This document shows positions 43,594-53,191 of a DNA stretch of 64,000 bases, in pieces. A program made the translations under genes and the position numbers. The stretch is taken from the NCBI RefSeq assembly GCF_009908165.1, contig NZ_JAAAUC010000001.1:310001-374000 (forward strand), read 5' to 3'. This DNA is from Frigidibacter albus. GTDB taxonomy: Bacteria; Pseudomonadota; Alphaproteobacteria; Rhodobacterales; Rhodobacteraceae. Below the pieces are notes generated by a model. The model made no database searches. It was given only the letters and a program-made list of their open reading frames with translations, and was not told where the DNA came from. The first letter of the stretch is position 1. Each line of letters opens with the position of its first letter.

Positions 43594-44869
43594 AATCCTG
43601 TTCCCGGCCCTGTTCATCCTGCTGGCGCTTGGCGTGCCGGTGGCCTTCGCCATGGCGATTTCCGTCTTCGTCGCGCTCAGCTTCGGGTCCTCCTATCCCA
43701 GCCTCGTCGTGGTGAAGGAGATGTTTACCGGCCTCGACAGCTTTCCGCTGCTGGCCGTGCCGTTCTTCATCCTGGCGGCAGAGATCATGACGGGGGGCGC
43801 GGTGACGCTGGCCATCCTGCGCCTTGCACAGTCGCTGGTCGGGCACCTGAAGGGCGGGCTTGGCCATGCCAATGTGCTCAGCTCTGCCATGTTCGCCGGT
43901 ATCTCGGGCAGCGCGCTGGCCGATGCCGCCGGCCCCGGCTCGATGATGATCAAGATGATGGAGAAGGGCGGCTACGACAAACCCTATGCCGGCGCGCTGA
44001 CCATGGCGAGCGCGGTGGTGGGGCCGATCATCCCGCCGTCGATCACCATGATCATCTACGCCATGCAGGATCAGAGCGTCTCGGTCGGATCCCTGTTCAT
44101 GGCCGGGGTGCTGCCGGGCCTGCTGATCACGCTGCTGGTGATGATCGCCAATGCCCGTGTCAGCCATGTGCGCGGCTATGTCAGCGGCGATCCGATGCCG
44201 CCTGTCGCCGAGATCCTGCGCATCGCGGTCCATGCCATCCCGGCGCTGCTGCTGATCGTGCTGATCCTCGGCGGCATCCGCTTTGGAGTCTTCACGCCCA
44301 CCGAGGCCTCGGTGATCGCGGTGTTCTACGCGCTGCTGGTGGGCATGTTCGTCTATCGCTCGCTGCATCTGCGCGACCTGCCCGCCATCATCCTGCGCGC
44401 GGCGCTGGTTGCAGGGGCGGTGCTGCTGATCCTCGGCGCCGCCCGCGCCTTCGCCTGGGTGCTGATCATCGAGGGGCTGCCGCAATTCCTGGCGCAGACC
44501 ATCATCGCCTGGGACCTGTCGCCCATCGTCTTCCTGCTGGCGGTGAACCTGCTGCTGCTGGTCTTCGGCCTGTTCATGGACCCGCTGCCGGGGGTGATGA
44601 TCCTGGTCCCGATCCTGGCGCCGATCAGCCTGGCGCTTGGCATCGACCCCAACCACTTCGCCATTCTGGTGATCGTGAACCTGACTTTTGGGCTTTGTAC
44701 GCCGCCCGTCGGCAGCCTGATCTTCGTCGTCGCCTCCACGGCGAACCTGCGCCCTTCGACGCTGATCAAGGAGATGCCGCCCTTCTTCGTGGCGCTGGCG
44801 GTTGCCCTGATGCTGATCACCTTCGTGCCGGTGCTGTCCACATGGCTGCCGAGGGTCAGCGGGTTCTAA
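43586..44869 (+). CDS. TRAP transporter large permease (DctM)
   Basis: 427 residues with a GTG start at 43586, chosen because GGAGG lies five bases upstream inside the DctQ gene. About twelve helices; the DctM hallmarks SAMFAGISGSALADAAGPGS, GPIIPPSITMIIYAM and TPPVGSLIFV are present. It forms the channel with DctQ. The stop lies only four bases from the stop of the convergent hypE gene, leaving no room for a separate terminator on either side. Confidence 0.95.
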   Translation: MAEILFPALFILLALGVPVAFAMAISVFVALSFGSSYPSLVVVKEMFTGLDSFPLLAVPFFILAAEIMTGGAVTLAILRLAQSLVGHLKGGLGHANVLSSAMFAGISGSALADAAGPGSMMIKMMEKGGYDKPYAGALTMASAVVGPIIPPSITMIIYAMQDQSVSVGSLFMAGVLPGLLITLLVMIANARVSHVRGYVSGDPMPPVAEILRIAVHAIPALLLIVLILGGIRFGVFTPTEASVIAVFYALLVGMFVYRSLHLRDLPAIILRAALVAGAVLLILGAARAFAWVLIIEGLPQFLAQTIIAWDLSPIVFLLAVNLLLLVFGLFMDPLPGVMILVPILAPISLALGIDPNHFAILVIVNLTFGLCTPPVGSLIFVVASTANLRPSTLIKEMPPFFVALAVALMLITFVPVLSTWLPRVSGF

Positions 44870-44873
44870 GCGA

Positions 44874-45896
44874 TCAGCAGATCCGGGGAAGCTGCTCGCC
44901 CACCAGCATGTCCACCAGCCTTGCGCCGCCAAAGGCCGTGCGCAGGGTCACCCGCCCGGGCGTGCCGGGATGCGCCCGCCCGATGATGCAGGCCCCTTGC
45001 CCCTCGGGCAGGGCCCGCATGGCGGTCACGGCCGCCTCCGCCTGATCCGCCGGGCAGAACAGCACCAGCCGCCCCTCGTTCGCCAGATAGAGCGGGTCGA
45101 GCCCCAGCAGCTCGCACACCCCTGCCACCTCCGGGCGCAGGGGCAGCAAGGTCTCCTCCAGTTCCACCGCCACCCCCGCCTCTGCCGCCATCTCGTTCAG
45201 CGCGCTGGCAAGCCCGCCCCGCGTGCAGTCGCGGGCGGCGCGCAGGCCCGGCGCGGCGGCCAGCACCGCCTGCATCAGATGGCCAAGCCCGGCGCAGTCG
45301 GACAACAGGTCTACCGACAGCGCCAGATCGCCGCGCGCCGCAAGGATGGTGGCGCCATGATCCCCCAGCACGCCGTTGACGAGGACCACGTTGCCGGGTC
45401 GAATGCACTGCGCGCCGATCTCTACCCCCGGCGGGATCACCCCCACCCCTGCCGTGGTGATGAACACCCCGTCGCCCTTGCCGCGGTCCACCACCTTGGT
45501 GTCGCCGGTCACGATCCTCACCCCCGCCAACGCCGCCTCTGCCGCCATCGAAGCCACAATGCGGCGCAGCAGCGCAATCTCGCAGCCCTCTTCGATGATG
45601 AAGGCCGCCGACAGCCACAGCGGCCGCGCCCCGCCGACGGCCAGATCGTTCACCGTGCCGCAGACCGCCAGCTTGCCGATATCGCCGCCCGGAAACTCCA
45701 GCGGCGTGACCACGAAACTGTCGGTGGTGAAGGCGAGCCGCGCGCCGGGCTGTTGCAGGGCCTCGTCCATCAGCCGTGCCTGATCCTCGGAGCCCGGCGG
45801 CTGGAAGACCGAGGTGAACACCTCCTCGATCAGGTCGCGCATTGCCCGCCCGCCGCCGCCATGGGCCATGGTCACATGGGTATCGCGCAGGGCCAT
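44874..45896 (-). CDS. hypE: hydrogenase maturation protein HypE
   Basis: 340-residue cytoplasmic dehydratase that turns the carbamoyl group placed on its C-terminal cysteine by HypF into a thiocyanate, the source of the active-site CN ligands. The essential C terminus is intact (LPRIC, Cys340), and the PurM-type ATP-binding opening VTMAHGGGGRAMRDLIEEVF is clear. It is the last gene of the leftward hup/hyp operon and abuts hypD with no gap. Confidence 0.97.
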   Translation of the reverse strand: MALRDTHVTMAHGGGGRAMRDLIEEVFTSVFQPPGSEDQARLMDEALQQPGARLAFTTDSFVVTPLEFPGGDIGKLAVCGTVNDLAVGGARPLWLSAAFIIEEGCEIALLRRIVASMAAEAALAGVRIVTGDTKVVDRGKGDGVFITTAGVGVIPPGVEIGAQCIRPGNVVLVNGVLGDHGATILAARGDLALSVDLLSDCAGLGHLMQAVLAAAPGLRAARDCTRGGLASALNEMAAEAGVAVELEETLLPLRPEVAGVCELLGLDPLYLANEGRLVLFCPADQAEAAVTAMRALPEGQGACIIGRAHPGTPGRVTLRTAFGGARLVDMLVGEQLPRIC

Positions 45897-47048
45897 CTAC
45901 TCCGCCGCCTCCCGCGCCCCGGCATATTGCCAATAGGCGGCGCAGGCGCCCTCCGACGACACCATCAGCGCCCCCAGCGGCATTTCCGGGACACAGCCCT
46001 TGCCGAATTGCGGGCACTGGGTGGGTTTCAGCTTGCCGATCATCACCGATCCGCAGGCGCAGCCCTCCAGTTCCGGCACGTTGCGGCGGCCGGTGGCATA
46101 GCCGATGCCGAACTTCTCCTCGGCATCGAAGGCCGCGTATTTCGGGCGGATGCGCAGCCCGCTGGCGTCGATCTCTCCCAGCCCCCGCCACTCGAAACTG
46201 GGGCGGCGCTCATAGACATCGGCGATGGCGGCCAGGCTGACGGGGTTGCCATGCTCGGGCACCACGCGGCCATACTGGTTTTCCACCGCCGCGCGGCCCT
46301 CGGCGATCTGGGTCAGCACCATCAGCACCGATTGCAGCAGGTCGGTGGGCTCGAACCCCGCCACCACGATGGGCTTGCCATAGTCGGCCGCGATGAAGTC
46401 ATAGGGATGGATGCCGATGACCATCGACACATGGCCGGGGCCGATGAAGCCGTCGAGCCGCATGTCGGGATCGTCCAGCAGCGCCTTGATCGGCTCGGGC
46501 ACGGTGATGTGGTTGCAGAACACGCTGAAATTGGTCAGCCGCTCACGCGCTGCGGCTTGGATGGACAGCGCGGTGGAGGGCGTCGTGGTCTCGAACCCGA
46601 GCCCGAAGAACACCACCTCGCGCCCCGGGTTGCGCCGGGCAAGCTCCAGCGCGTCGAGCGGGCTATAGACCATGCGGATATCGGCCCCGGCCGACTTCGC
46701 CTGGATCAGGCTTTTGCGATGCCCGGGCACCCGCATCGCATCGCCGAAGGTGGTGAAGATCACCCCCGGCGTCTCGGCAATCTCCACGCATTCATCCACA
46801 CGCGCCATCGGCAGCACGCAGACCGGGCAGCCGGGGCCGTGGATGAATTCGACCCCGTCATGGATCAGCTTGTCGAGCCCGTAGCGAAAGATCGAATGGG
46901 TGTGGCCGCCGCAGATTTCCATGATGTGGACGGGTTTTGCACGCGTCGCGCCGATCTCGTCGGCCTTGCGGGCAATCGCGGCGAGCAGCACTTTCGCCGC
47001 GGCCGGGTCGCGGAACTCGGACGCGAATTTCAGCACAGGGGCGGTCAT
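45897..47048 (-). CDS. hypD: hydrogenase maturation protein HypD
   Basis: 383 residues. A 4Fe-4S scaffold that, with HypC, assembles the Fe(CN)2CO unit of [NiFe] hydrogenase. The conserved EICGGHTHSIFRYGL, GPGCPVCVLP and ETTTPSTA motifs and the C-terminal cluster-binding cysteines (CACGSVM, QCPQFGKGC, GACAAYWQY) are all present. It overlaps hypC by four bases, fitting the obligate HypCD complex. Confidence 0.97.
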   Translation of the reverse strand: MTAPVLKFASEFRDPAAAKVLLAAIARKADEIGATRAKPVHIMEICGGHTHSIFRYGLDKLIHDGVEFIHGPGCPVCVLPMARVDECVEIAETPGVIFTTFGDAMRVPGHRKSLIQAKSAGADIRMVYSPLDALELARRNPGREVVFFGLGFETTTPSTALSIQAAARERLTNFSVFCNHITVPEPIKALLDDPDMRLDGFIGPGHVSMVIGIHPYDFIAADYGKPIVVAGFEPTDLLQSVLMVLTQIAEGRAAVENQYGRVVPEHGNPVSLAAIADVYERRPSFEWRGLGEIDASGLRIRPKYAAFDAEEKFGIGYATGRRNVPELEGCACGSVMIGKLKPTQCPQFGKGCVPEMPLGALMVSSEGACAAYWQYAGAREAAE

Positions 47049-47326
47049 GCCAGCGCCTCGTCAGCGGCGGCCATCTGGTCCAGCGCCTCCTGCGCCTCGC
47101 CCAGATCGCGCAGCGCCTCCAGCGTTCGCGCGGCCTCGTCCTCGTCGATCAGGCTCATGGCGAAGCCGACATGGATCAGCGTCCACGCCCCCACCAGCGC
47201 CTCCAGATCATTGCCCGCGACGCAGGCCACGTTCACCTCGCGCCGCACGCCCGACACCTCGGCCATCGCCATCAGGCGGGCCGCATCGGTGATGGCGATG
47301 ATCTTGCCGGGAATGCCCAGACACAT
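47045..47326 (-). CDS. hypC: hydrogenase maturation chaperone HypC
   Basis: 93 residues with the invariant start MCLGIPGKI. Cys2 carries the Fe(CN)2CO unit from HypD to the hydrogenase large subunit. It starts three bases after the hupR stop and overlaps hypD. A second member of the family (hupF) is present in the same operon, allowing specialisation between the two. Confidence 0.96.
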   Translation of the reverse strand: MCLGIPGKIIAITDAARLMAMAEVSGVRREVNVACVAGNDLEALVGAWTLIHVGFAMSLIDEDEAARTLEALRDLGEAQEALDQMAAADEALA

Positions 47327-47329
47327 GGC

Positions 47330-48805
47330 TCAGTCCTCCTCTTCGTGCAGATGCCCCGAAGGGTCCATGATGCCGTAACGGTCCAGCTTGGCGCGAAGGC
47401 CCACGCGGCTGAGCCCCAACTCCACCGCGGCGCGGCTCTTGTTCCAGCGGTGCCGCGTCAGCGTCTCGCGCAGGATGCGCATCTCGATCAGCTCCACCCG
47501 GTCTTTCAGCGTGCCATCCGCCACCAGCACCGACTGCGCCACCCGGTCGGCGCCGTTTTCCGATGGCATCGCCTGCAGGATCGGGCGGCTGATCAGCTCG
47601 GCCCCCAGCACCGGCGATTGCGCGAAGATCAGCATCCGCGTCACCTCGTTGTAGAGCTCGCGCAGGTTGCCGGGCCAGTCATAGCCTTCGAGGAACTCCA
47701 GCGCCGCGGGGGAAAAGCCATGTGCCGCCTTGCCATGCGCGGCCGCAAGGTCCGACAGGAAATGCTGCGCCAGAAGGGCGATGTCGCCGCGCCGGGCCCG
47801 CAGCGGCGGCAGCGGCAGCTCCGTCACCGCCAGCGCGTAATAGAGGTCCAGCCGGAAGCGGCCATCGGCCACCCGCGCGGGCAGGTCGGCGCCCGCCCCG
47901 GCAATCAGCCGCAGGTTGGTTGTCAGCACCTCCTGCCCGCCAAGCGGGCTGAAGCTGCCTTCCTCGACCAGCCGCCACAGCGCCAGTTGCAGCGCCGGAG
48001 AGGCATGTTCCACCCCCTCCACGAACAGCGTGCCGCGGTCGGCCTTCTGCACCAGCCCGATCTTGTTCACCCCGCCCGGCAGGATGCCGCGCTTGGCGCC
48101 GAACAGCTCGACCATCGCCAGATCCTCGGGCAGGCCGGCCAGGTTCAGCGCGTGGAACGGCTTGTCCGACCGCAACGAGCCATAATGCATCGCCCGCGCC
48201 AGCCGCGCCCGCCCGGTGCCGGCCTCGCCCAGAAGCAGCACCGGCACGTCGAAGCTGGCAAAGTGCCGGGCGGTGTCGATCAGCGCATTCATCGGGCTTT
48301 GCGGGCTGCGCAGCAGGCTTTCGAACCCCATCCCCTCGCGCAGCGCGGCGCGGCGCTTTTCCAGCTTGCTCTGGCTGGTCGTGGCCAGAAATCGCATCTC
48401 CAGCGCCATGCGCTCATTCTCGCGCGCCAGCTGGAACAGCTTGGCGCCGTTGCGGGCCGACATCAGCAGCTGGTCGGGATGCCAGGGCTTGTTGATGAAC
48501 TGGTGGATGCCGGCATCGTTGATCGCCTGCGCCATCGCCGCAGGGTCGGTGTAGCCGGTGATGATGATCCGCACCACATCGGGCCAGCGGTCGCGCAGCT
48601 CGGTCAGGAACTCCACGCCGGTGCGGCCCGGCATCCGCTGGTCGCAGATCACCACCTGCACCCAGTCCTCCTCCATCTTCGCCAGCGCGGTGGCCGCGTC
48701 GGCGGCGGTGAGGCAGTCGAACTCATCCTCCAGCGCCATGCGCATGGCCGAGAGCGAATGCGGCTCGTCATCGACCAGCAAGATGGTGGGCTGCGGGCTG
48801 GTCAT
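47330..48805 (-). CDS. hupR: HupR, response regulator of hydrogenase genes
   Basis: 491 residues: receiver domain with phosphoacceptor Asp55 and Lys106, a central AAA+ NtrC-like domain, and a C-terminal Fis-type helix-turn-helix. The AAA+ core is degenerate: Walker A reads GEAGTGRAR (193-201, Arg for Lys), the GAFTGA loop is replaced by GAKRG (236-240), and Walker B is [10 protein letters not shown] without DE. This fits R. capsulatus HupR, which acts with sigma-70 polymerase and activates hupSL when unphosphorylated. Start set by ATGA overlap with hypB. HupT is its partner kinase. Confidence 0.95.
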   Translation of the reverse strand: MTSPQPTILLVDDEPHSLSAMRMALEDEFDCLTAADAATALAKMEEDWVQVVICDQRMPGRTGVEFLTELRDRWPDVVRIIITGYTDPAAMAQAINDAGIHQFINKPWHPDQLLMSARNGAKLFQLARENERMALEMRFLATTSQSKLEKRRAALREGMGFESLLRSPQSPMNALIDTARHFASFDVPVLLLGEAGTGRARLARAMHYGSLRSDKPFHALNLAGLPEDLAMVELFGAKRGILPGGVNKIGLVQKADRGTLFVEGVEHASPALQLALWRLVEEGSFSPLGGQEVLTTNLRLIAGAGADLPARVADGRFRLDLYYALAVTELPLPPLRARRGDIALLAQHFLSDLAAAHGKAAHGFSPAALEFLEGYDWPGNLRELYNEVTRMLIFAQSPVLGAELISRPILQAMPSENGADRVAQSVLVADGTLKDRVELIEMRILRETLTRHRWNKSRAAVELGLSRVGLRAKLDRYGIMDPSGHLHEEED

Positions 48806-49659
48806 GCCGCCTTCTCCGCCAGCCTTGTGCGCAGCCAGTCCAGCCAGGCCGCCATCCCCTCGCCGGTGCGGGCCGACAGGCGCAGGATCTCGATATCCGG
48901 GTTCACCCGGCGCAGGTTCGCCTCGTAGAGGTCCATATCCACGTCGCAATGCGGGGCGAGGTCGGTCTTGTTCAGGATCGCCAGCCGGGCGGCGGTGAAC
49001 ATGTCGGGATATTTCAGCGGCTTGTCCTCGCCTTCGGTCACCGACAGGATCGCCACCTTGGCATCCTCGCCAAGGTCGAAACCGGCGGGGCAGACCAGAT
49101 TGCCGACATTCTCGATGAACAGGTACGATCCCGGCCGCGGGCGCAGCGCATCCACCGCGTGCCCGACCATGGCCGCATCCAGATGGCAGCCCTTGCCGGT
49201 GTTGATCTGGATCGCCCGCGCCCCGCTGGCGCGGATGCGGTCTGCGTCGGCGCTGGTCTGCTGGTCGCCCTCGATCACCGCCAGCGGCGCCTCGCCAAGC
49301 GCCTCGATGGTCCGGCACAGCAGCGTCGTCTTGCCCGACCCGGGCGAGGAGACAAGGTTCAGCGCCAGCACCCCAAGCGCCGTCAGCACCCGGCGGTTGG
49401 AGGCGGCGAGCGCGTCGTTCTTGGCAAGGATCGAGGTTTCCACCTCGATCAGCCGCGCCTGGGTCATGCCGGGGACCGACACGCCCGCCGCGCCGGTGCC
49501 ATAGTGGTGGTGCCCGGCCTGCACATGCGGGAAGGGCAGGGCTGCTGGCTGGAACGCGGGCGCATGGGAATGGGCCAGCCCAAGGCGGTGCGCCTCGTCA
49601 TGGCTGATCGGCTTGCCATCCGCCGTCACCGTATCGCCGCATCCGCAGACCGTGCACAT
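48802..49659 (-). CDS. hypB: hydrogenase maturation GTPase HypB
   Basis: 285 residues. GTPase that, with HypA, inserts nickel into the hydrogenase large subunit. The N terminus MCTVCGCGD carries the nickel-binding cysteines; a modest His stretch (HSH, HHH) lies at 30-52, far less than the long His-rich tracts of some HypBs. Walker A is SSPGSGKTT. The start at 49659 overlaps the hypA stop (TGATG); the open frame further left lies inside hypA. Confidence 0.96.
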   Translation of the reverse strand: MCTVCGCGDTVTADGKPISHDEAHRLGLAHSHAPAFQPAALPFPHVQAGHHHYGTGAAGVSVPGMTQARLIEVETSILAKNDALAASNRRVLTALGVLALNLVSSPGSGKTTLLCRTIEALGEAPLAVIEGDQQTSADADRIRASGARAIQINTGKGCHLDAAMVGHAVDALRPRPGSYLFIENVGNLVCPAGFDLGEDAKVAILSVTEGEDKPLKYPDMFTAARLAILNKTDLAPHCDVDMDLYEANLRRVNPDIEILRLSARTGEGMAAWLDWLRTRLAEKAA

Positions 49660-50000
49660 CAGACCACCTCCATATCCTTGATCCGCATCTCGTCGCCCCC
49701 CTGCGGGATCAGCTTTCCGCCACCGCAGATCGGGCAGGCGTCCAGCCGGTGGGCGATCTCCACGGTCGTTGCGCAATCATAGCAAAGCGCCTGCCCGGGC
49801 AGGTCGATCATCTCCAGCCGCGCGCCCTCGGCCGGGCTGCCACGCATCACCACGTCGAAGGCAAACTCCAGCGCCGGTTTCTCGGCCCCGGCAAAGCGCC
49901 CGATCTCCAGCCGCAGCACAGTGACGCGGGCGAAGCCATGGGCGCGGGCCTGATCCTCGACGATGCTGCGGATGCCCTCGGCAAGGCTCATCTCATGCAT
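49659..50000 (-). CDS. hypA: hydrogenase nickel-insertion protein HypA
   Basis: 113 residues starting [10 protein letters not shown]; His2 and the following residues form the nickel site. The zinc site is the CYDC and CPIC pair of CxxC motifs near residues 73-95. The start at 50000 gives the canonical MHE terminus; upstream extension lies inside hupK. The gene overlaps hupK by eight bases and hypB by one. Confidence 0.95.
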   Translation of the reverse strand: MHEMSLAEGIRSIVEDQARAHGFARVTVLRLEIGRFAGAEKPALEFAFDVVMRGSPAEGARLEMIDLPGQALCYDCATTVEIAHRLDACPICGGGKLIPQGGDEMRIKDMEVV

Positions 50001-50853
50001 GGCAGGGCTCCGCCAGCGTGACCGGGATGCACGGATCGTGCAGCGCAATTAGCCGCAGGGCCAAGTCGGGGCGCTGCGCGGGAAGGCCTGCCAACGCCTG
50101 CTCCAGCGCGCCGCCGGGGGCAAGCTGGTGGTCGGTCGGGGTGACGCGCAGCATGGTTGTCACCCTCCCGTCCGACTGGTCCAGCCGCAGCGCATAGGCA
50201 CCGCGGGCCGCTTGCACAATGGCGGTGCCACCCGGCAGGCAGCGGGGCGCGGGCAGCTGGCCCGCCAGCGCGGCCTCAAGGTCCGCCAGCATCCCCAGAT
50301 AGCGCCAGAGCGGGCTGCGGCCCTGATCCGCCTCGATGGCCCGCAGCAGCGGATGCGCCGCCTGCCGCCCCGCCGGGGAGTTCTCGAAGGCTCCGGTCTG
50401 GGTGCCCTGCGGCGCAGGCAAGGGGCGGCAGACCGCCATGCCCGCGGAGAAGCTCTGGACCACAGCGCGCGCCAGTTCGGCGGCGGGAAGATCGGAGGTA
50501 AGCCAGCCCGAAAGCTCACCCACATTGCGGGGCAGGTGGCCCGCCGGGCCGAAGACCCCCGCCACATCGGGCCGCAGCGGGGCCATGCCAAAGGCCCTGC
50601 GCAGGGTCACGAAGATCCGGGCGAGGTGGTCGCGGATCACCTCGGCCCCGGGATCGCCCTCGCAGGGCAGGCCAAGCGCCAGGCAGGCGGCGGTGGACTG
50701 CGCCATCCGGCACAGGTTGTACAGCCGCGGCAAAAGTGCCGCCACCTCCTCCACCGGCCGGCCAATGACAAGCGCAGCCAGATCCGGGCCCGGCTGGCGG
50801 TCGATCCGCCACCCCGTTCTGCCCGCAAGGATCTGCGCCGCGCCGAGGGTCAT
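49993..50853 (-). CDS. hupK: hydrogenase assembly protein HupK
   Basis: 286 residues, a diverged relative of the hydrogenase large subunit that serves as an assembly scaffold. [18 protein letters not shown] segment stands where the large subunit has its first cysteine pair, and the C terminus has [15 protein letters not shown], a remnant of the DPCxxCxxH motif. It is required for O2-tolerant hydrogenase maturation in related organisms. It overlaps hupJ by four bases. Confidence 0.9.
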   Translation of the reverse strand: MTLGAAQILAGRTGWRIDRQPGPDLAALVIGRPVEEVAALLPRLYNLCRMAQSTAACLALGLPCEGDPGAEVIRDHLARIFVTLRRAFGMAPLRPDVAGVFGPAGHLPRNVGELSGWLTSDLPAAELARAVVQSFSAGMAVCRPLPAPQGTQTGAFENSPAGRQAAHPLLRAIEADQGRSPLWRYLGMLADLEAALAGQLPAPRCLPGGTAIVQAARGAYALRLDQSDGRVTTMLRVTPTDHQLAPGGALEQALAGLPAQRPDLALRLIALHDPCIPVTLAEPCHA

Positions 50854-51608
50854 TCGCCAAGGCCCCCGGTGATCAGCTTGCGGCGCGAGGGCGCCAGGTC
50901 GGGTTCCGCCACCGGCGCCAGCTCCGCCTCGCGCAGCGCGCGGATGTCGGCAGCGCGGTCGGTCTCGGCGCGGTTCTCGACACGGAACAGTTCGCCCATC
51001 GCCGCGCGGGCCACCTCCACCGCCTGCAACTGGCTGGTGAAATCGCCCATGGGCGAGAACAGCGCGCAGGCCATGTAGGGCCCCACCATCTCGCGCGCGG
51101 CGTGCATGAATTCATACGCGCCCGAGGGGAAGGTGACCGTCTCCTTCGTGCCGACCTTCAGCACGGCGCGTTCCGGCCCCGGCAGCAGCACGAGGTTCAT
51201 GAACCACGGCGCCACGAGGACGCCCAGAAAGCCACCCTCATAGGGCTGGAACCCCACCGCCTGCACATGCAGCGCCTGGTTGACCATCGGCAGGTCGCGC
51301 ATCCGCGAATGGAACACCTCGGTGAAATCCGCGACCAGCGCCTTCGTGCGCGCCTCCATCTCTGCCATCACCGCGGCCGAGGGCGCGCCCGGATCCTCGC
51401 GCACCAGGAACTGCGCGCGGGGGGCAGAGCAGCCGGGGCAGGACCAATCGTCCGGCAGGTCCAGAAAGGCGGTGCCGGGCATCACCTGCCGGGTGTCATC
51501 GCCCATCGCCGGGTCATAGGGCGTCCAGCAGATCTTGCATTCCATGATCGCCAGCGAACTGATCTTGTCCGCCGCGCCCAGAAAGCTGCCCTCGAAGCCC
51601 GGGGTCAT
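50850..51608 (-). CDS. hupJ: HupJ: rubredoxin fused to HybE-like hydrogenase chaperone
   Basis: 252 residues. A rubredoxin domain at about 22-70 (ligands Cys24, Cys27, Cys57, Cys60 in CKIC and CPGC) is followed by a HybE/HupJ chaperone domain (GFLGVLVAPWFMNLVLLPGP). In Bradyrhizobium these are separate hupI and hupJ genes; here they are one polypeptide, as in R. capsulatus. The start at 51608 is set by the ATGA overlap with hupH. It probably protects or assembles the HupS small subunit. Confidence 0.92.
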   Translation of the reverse strand: MTPGFEGSFLGAADKISSLAIMECKICWTPYDPAMGDDTRQVMPGTAFLDLPDDWSCPGCSAPRAQFLVREDPGAPSAAVMAEMEARTKALVADFTEVFHSRMRDLPMVNQALHVQAVGFQPYEGGFLGVLVAPWFMNLVLLPGPERAVLKVGTKETVTFPSGAYEFMHAAREMVGPYMACALFSPMGDFTSQLQAVEVARAAMGELFRVENRAETDRAADIRALREAELAPVAEPDLAPSRRKLITGGLGE

Positions 51609-52438
51609 CGGATCGCCTCGATCACGTCGCGGATGCGGATGGCGCTGTCGGCAAGGTCTTCGGCGGCGGCCAGCGCCACCTCGGGCATCTCGCAGACCTC
51701 GTAGGTATCGAGGATCAGCGCATCCATCGAGTTGAAGAACTGCACCTTCCAGACATGCGCCTGCGCGCAGGAGGTGACGCGGCAATTGCCATAGCCGCGC
51801 GACAGGATGGTGACCGCGCCTTCCCCCAAAGCCTCGGACAGCCAGACCAGATCCTCGGGCGTGTGCGGCAGCAGCGAGAGGTTCACGACATGGGCGATCT
51901 CGCCGGCGCGGCGGGACAGCGACTTGTCCACCAGCTCGGCCAGCAGGGCAGGGGCGTTCGCCAGCCCCGGAATGCGCTTGGCCAGCACGCCGATGGCCGG
52001 GCTGTGGGGCAGGTGGGCGCGGCTCAGCGACAGCGTCGGCACGGGCGCGATTTCCACCACATCCATCCCGGCGGCCAGCAGCATCCAGACGCCTGCGAAG
52101 ACGCTTTCCTGCACCATCACCGCCGGCAGGCCGCGGATCTTCATCGACACCTCACCCTGCCCCAGCGCATCGGCCATCACCTTGCGCGCCGCGGGCGAGA
52201 GCGTGGCCAGATCGAAGCTGACCGCCGGTGCCCCCTGTGCCACCACCTCGCAGGCCACGGCCATCTCGGCCAGCATCGCCAGCGTCTCGGCCAGCGCGGC
52301 GATGTCAGCCGCATCGGGGATATGCGGCGAATAGGTCCGCATCCCGGACGGCATCGGCAGGTATTGCAGCTCTCCCTCCGGGTCGGGCTGCGAGCCGGGG
52401 CCAAAGCCGGTGGGCGGAAGCGTGAAGGGCGAAACCAT
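51605..52438 (-). CDS. hupH: hydrogenase expression/formation protein HupH
   Basis: 277 residues, HupH/HyaF family, associated with maturation of the small subunit of membrane-bound uptake hydrogenases. Recognisable features are the start region with LQYLPMPSGMRTYSPHIPD, MKIRGLPAVMVQESVFAGVW and the C-terminal CRVTSCAQAHVWKVQFFNS with its cysteine pair. It is nine bases after hupG and overlaps hupJ by four. Confidence 0.93.
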   Translation of the reverse strand: MVSPFTLPPTGFGPGSQPDPEGELQYLPMPSGMRTYSPHIPDAADIAALAETLAMLAEMAVACEVVAQGAPAVSFDLATLSPAARKVMADALGQGEVSMKIRGLPAVMVQESVFAGVWMLLAAGMDVVEIAPVPTLSLSRAHLPHSPAIGVLAKRIPGLANAPALLAELVDKSLSRRAGEIAHVVNLSLLPHTPEDLVWLSEALGEGAVTILSRGYGNCRVTSCAQAHVWKVQFFNSMDALILDTYEVCEMPEVALAAAEDLADSAIRIRDVIEAIR

Positions 52439-52447
52439 GATCAGACC

Positions 52448-52867
52448 TCAGGCGGCTTTGAGCGACAGGAAATGGGTGATGCGGGCAAGGTAGTCGGACC
52501 AGTCGCGCACCTTCTCGACCGCGCCCAGATACTCGGGCCCACGGAAGAACAGCAGGCCCGGGGTCTTCAGCGCGCGGTATCGCTCGCGCAGCGCCGCCTC
52601 GATGGCATCGTCCACCACCGCGCAGTCGAAGGCGTTCTGGAAGGCCAGCCGCAGTTCCGGCAGGATCACCGCGGCGTCGGCGGTTTCCAGATTGCGGCGC
52701 GGATCGCCGGGCACGAACAGGCAATGCACACCGGGCCGGGCCAGAAACTCGGCGACATCATGGGCCGAGTGCAGGCGGGGATAGTGGAACTCCGCCTCCA
52801 GCCGCGCGATCAGCGGGTGGATCGTGGCGGCGGGCGGCAGGTCGTGGTCGTGCGCATGGTCATGCAT
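52448..52867 (-). CDS. hupG: HupG/HyaE thioredoxin-like chaperone
   Basis: 139 residues with the HyaE/HupG fold: a thioredoxin-like domain without the CxxC pair. A His-rich N terminus (HDHAHDHD) could bind metal. LEAEFHYPRLHSAHDVAEFL and LFVPGDPRRNLETADAAVIL match the family, which binds the Tat signal peptide of the hydrogenase small subunit. It lies between hupF and hupH with gaps of 3 and 9 bases. Confidence 0.9.
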   Translation of the reverse strand: MHDHAHDHDLPPAATIHPLIARLEAEFHYPRLHSAHDVAEFLARPGVHCLFVPGDPRRNLETADAAVILPELRLAFQNAFDCAVVDDAIEAALRERYRALKTPGLLFFRGPEYLGAVEKVRDWSDYLARITHFLSLKAA

Positions 52868-52870
52868 GGG

Positions 52871-53191
52871 TCACCCTGTGGCTTGGCCCGCGTCCAGCGC
52901 GGCCTGAAGATGGGGGGGCAGCGTCGGCGTGCGGGCATCCAGATCGGCAAAGGCATCGCCGTGATCGCCGCCCGCCATGATCCGCGACAGGCCGTCGAGC
53001 GCCTTGAGGATCAGCAGCGCCTCTGCCTCGGGCAGGATCTCACGCGCGGTCCCGAGGAAGCCGAGCACCCAGTCGCCGACGCGCGCATCTGGCAGCAGCG
53101 ACAGGTCCAGAATTTGGGGCGTGCCCCTGTCGCTGCCGTGGCCGACGATGCCGTCGATGGCGGTCAACTGCATCGGGATGCCGACGCACAT
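52871..53191 (-). CDS. hupF: HypC-family chaperone HupF
   Basis: 106 residues beginning MCVGIPMQL, with Cys2 as in HypC. The start at 53191 overlaps the hupD stop (TGATG); the GTG one codon earlier is less likely because the family begins with Met-Cys. HupF relatives protect the HupL precursor from oxygen during assembly. A longer C-terminal tail distinguishes it from HypC. Confidence 0.94.
   Translation of the reverse strand: MCVGIPMQLTAIDGIVGHGSDRGTPQILDLSLLPDARVGDWVLGFLGTAREILPEAEALLILKALDGLSRIMAGGDHGDAFADLDARTPTLPPHLQAALDAGQATG

Noticed and set aside
48806-49318. Possible N-terminal extension of hupR into hypB
   Set aside because: The receiver domain begins at the ATG at 48805 with the usual ILLVDDEP opening; upstream residues are out-of-frame hypB sequence.
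51609-51785. Possible N-terminal extension of hupJ into hupH
   Set aside because: The extension is Arg-rich shadow sequence, and the ATG at 51608 forms a normal ATGA overlap with the hupH stop.
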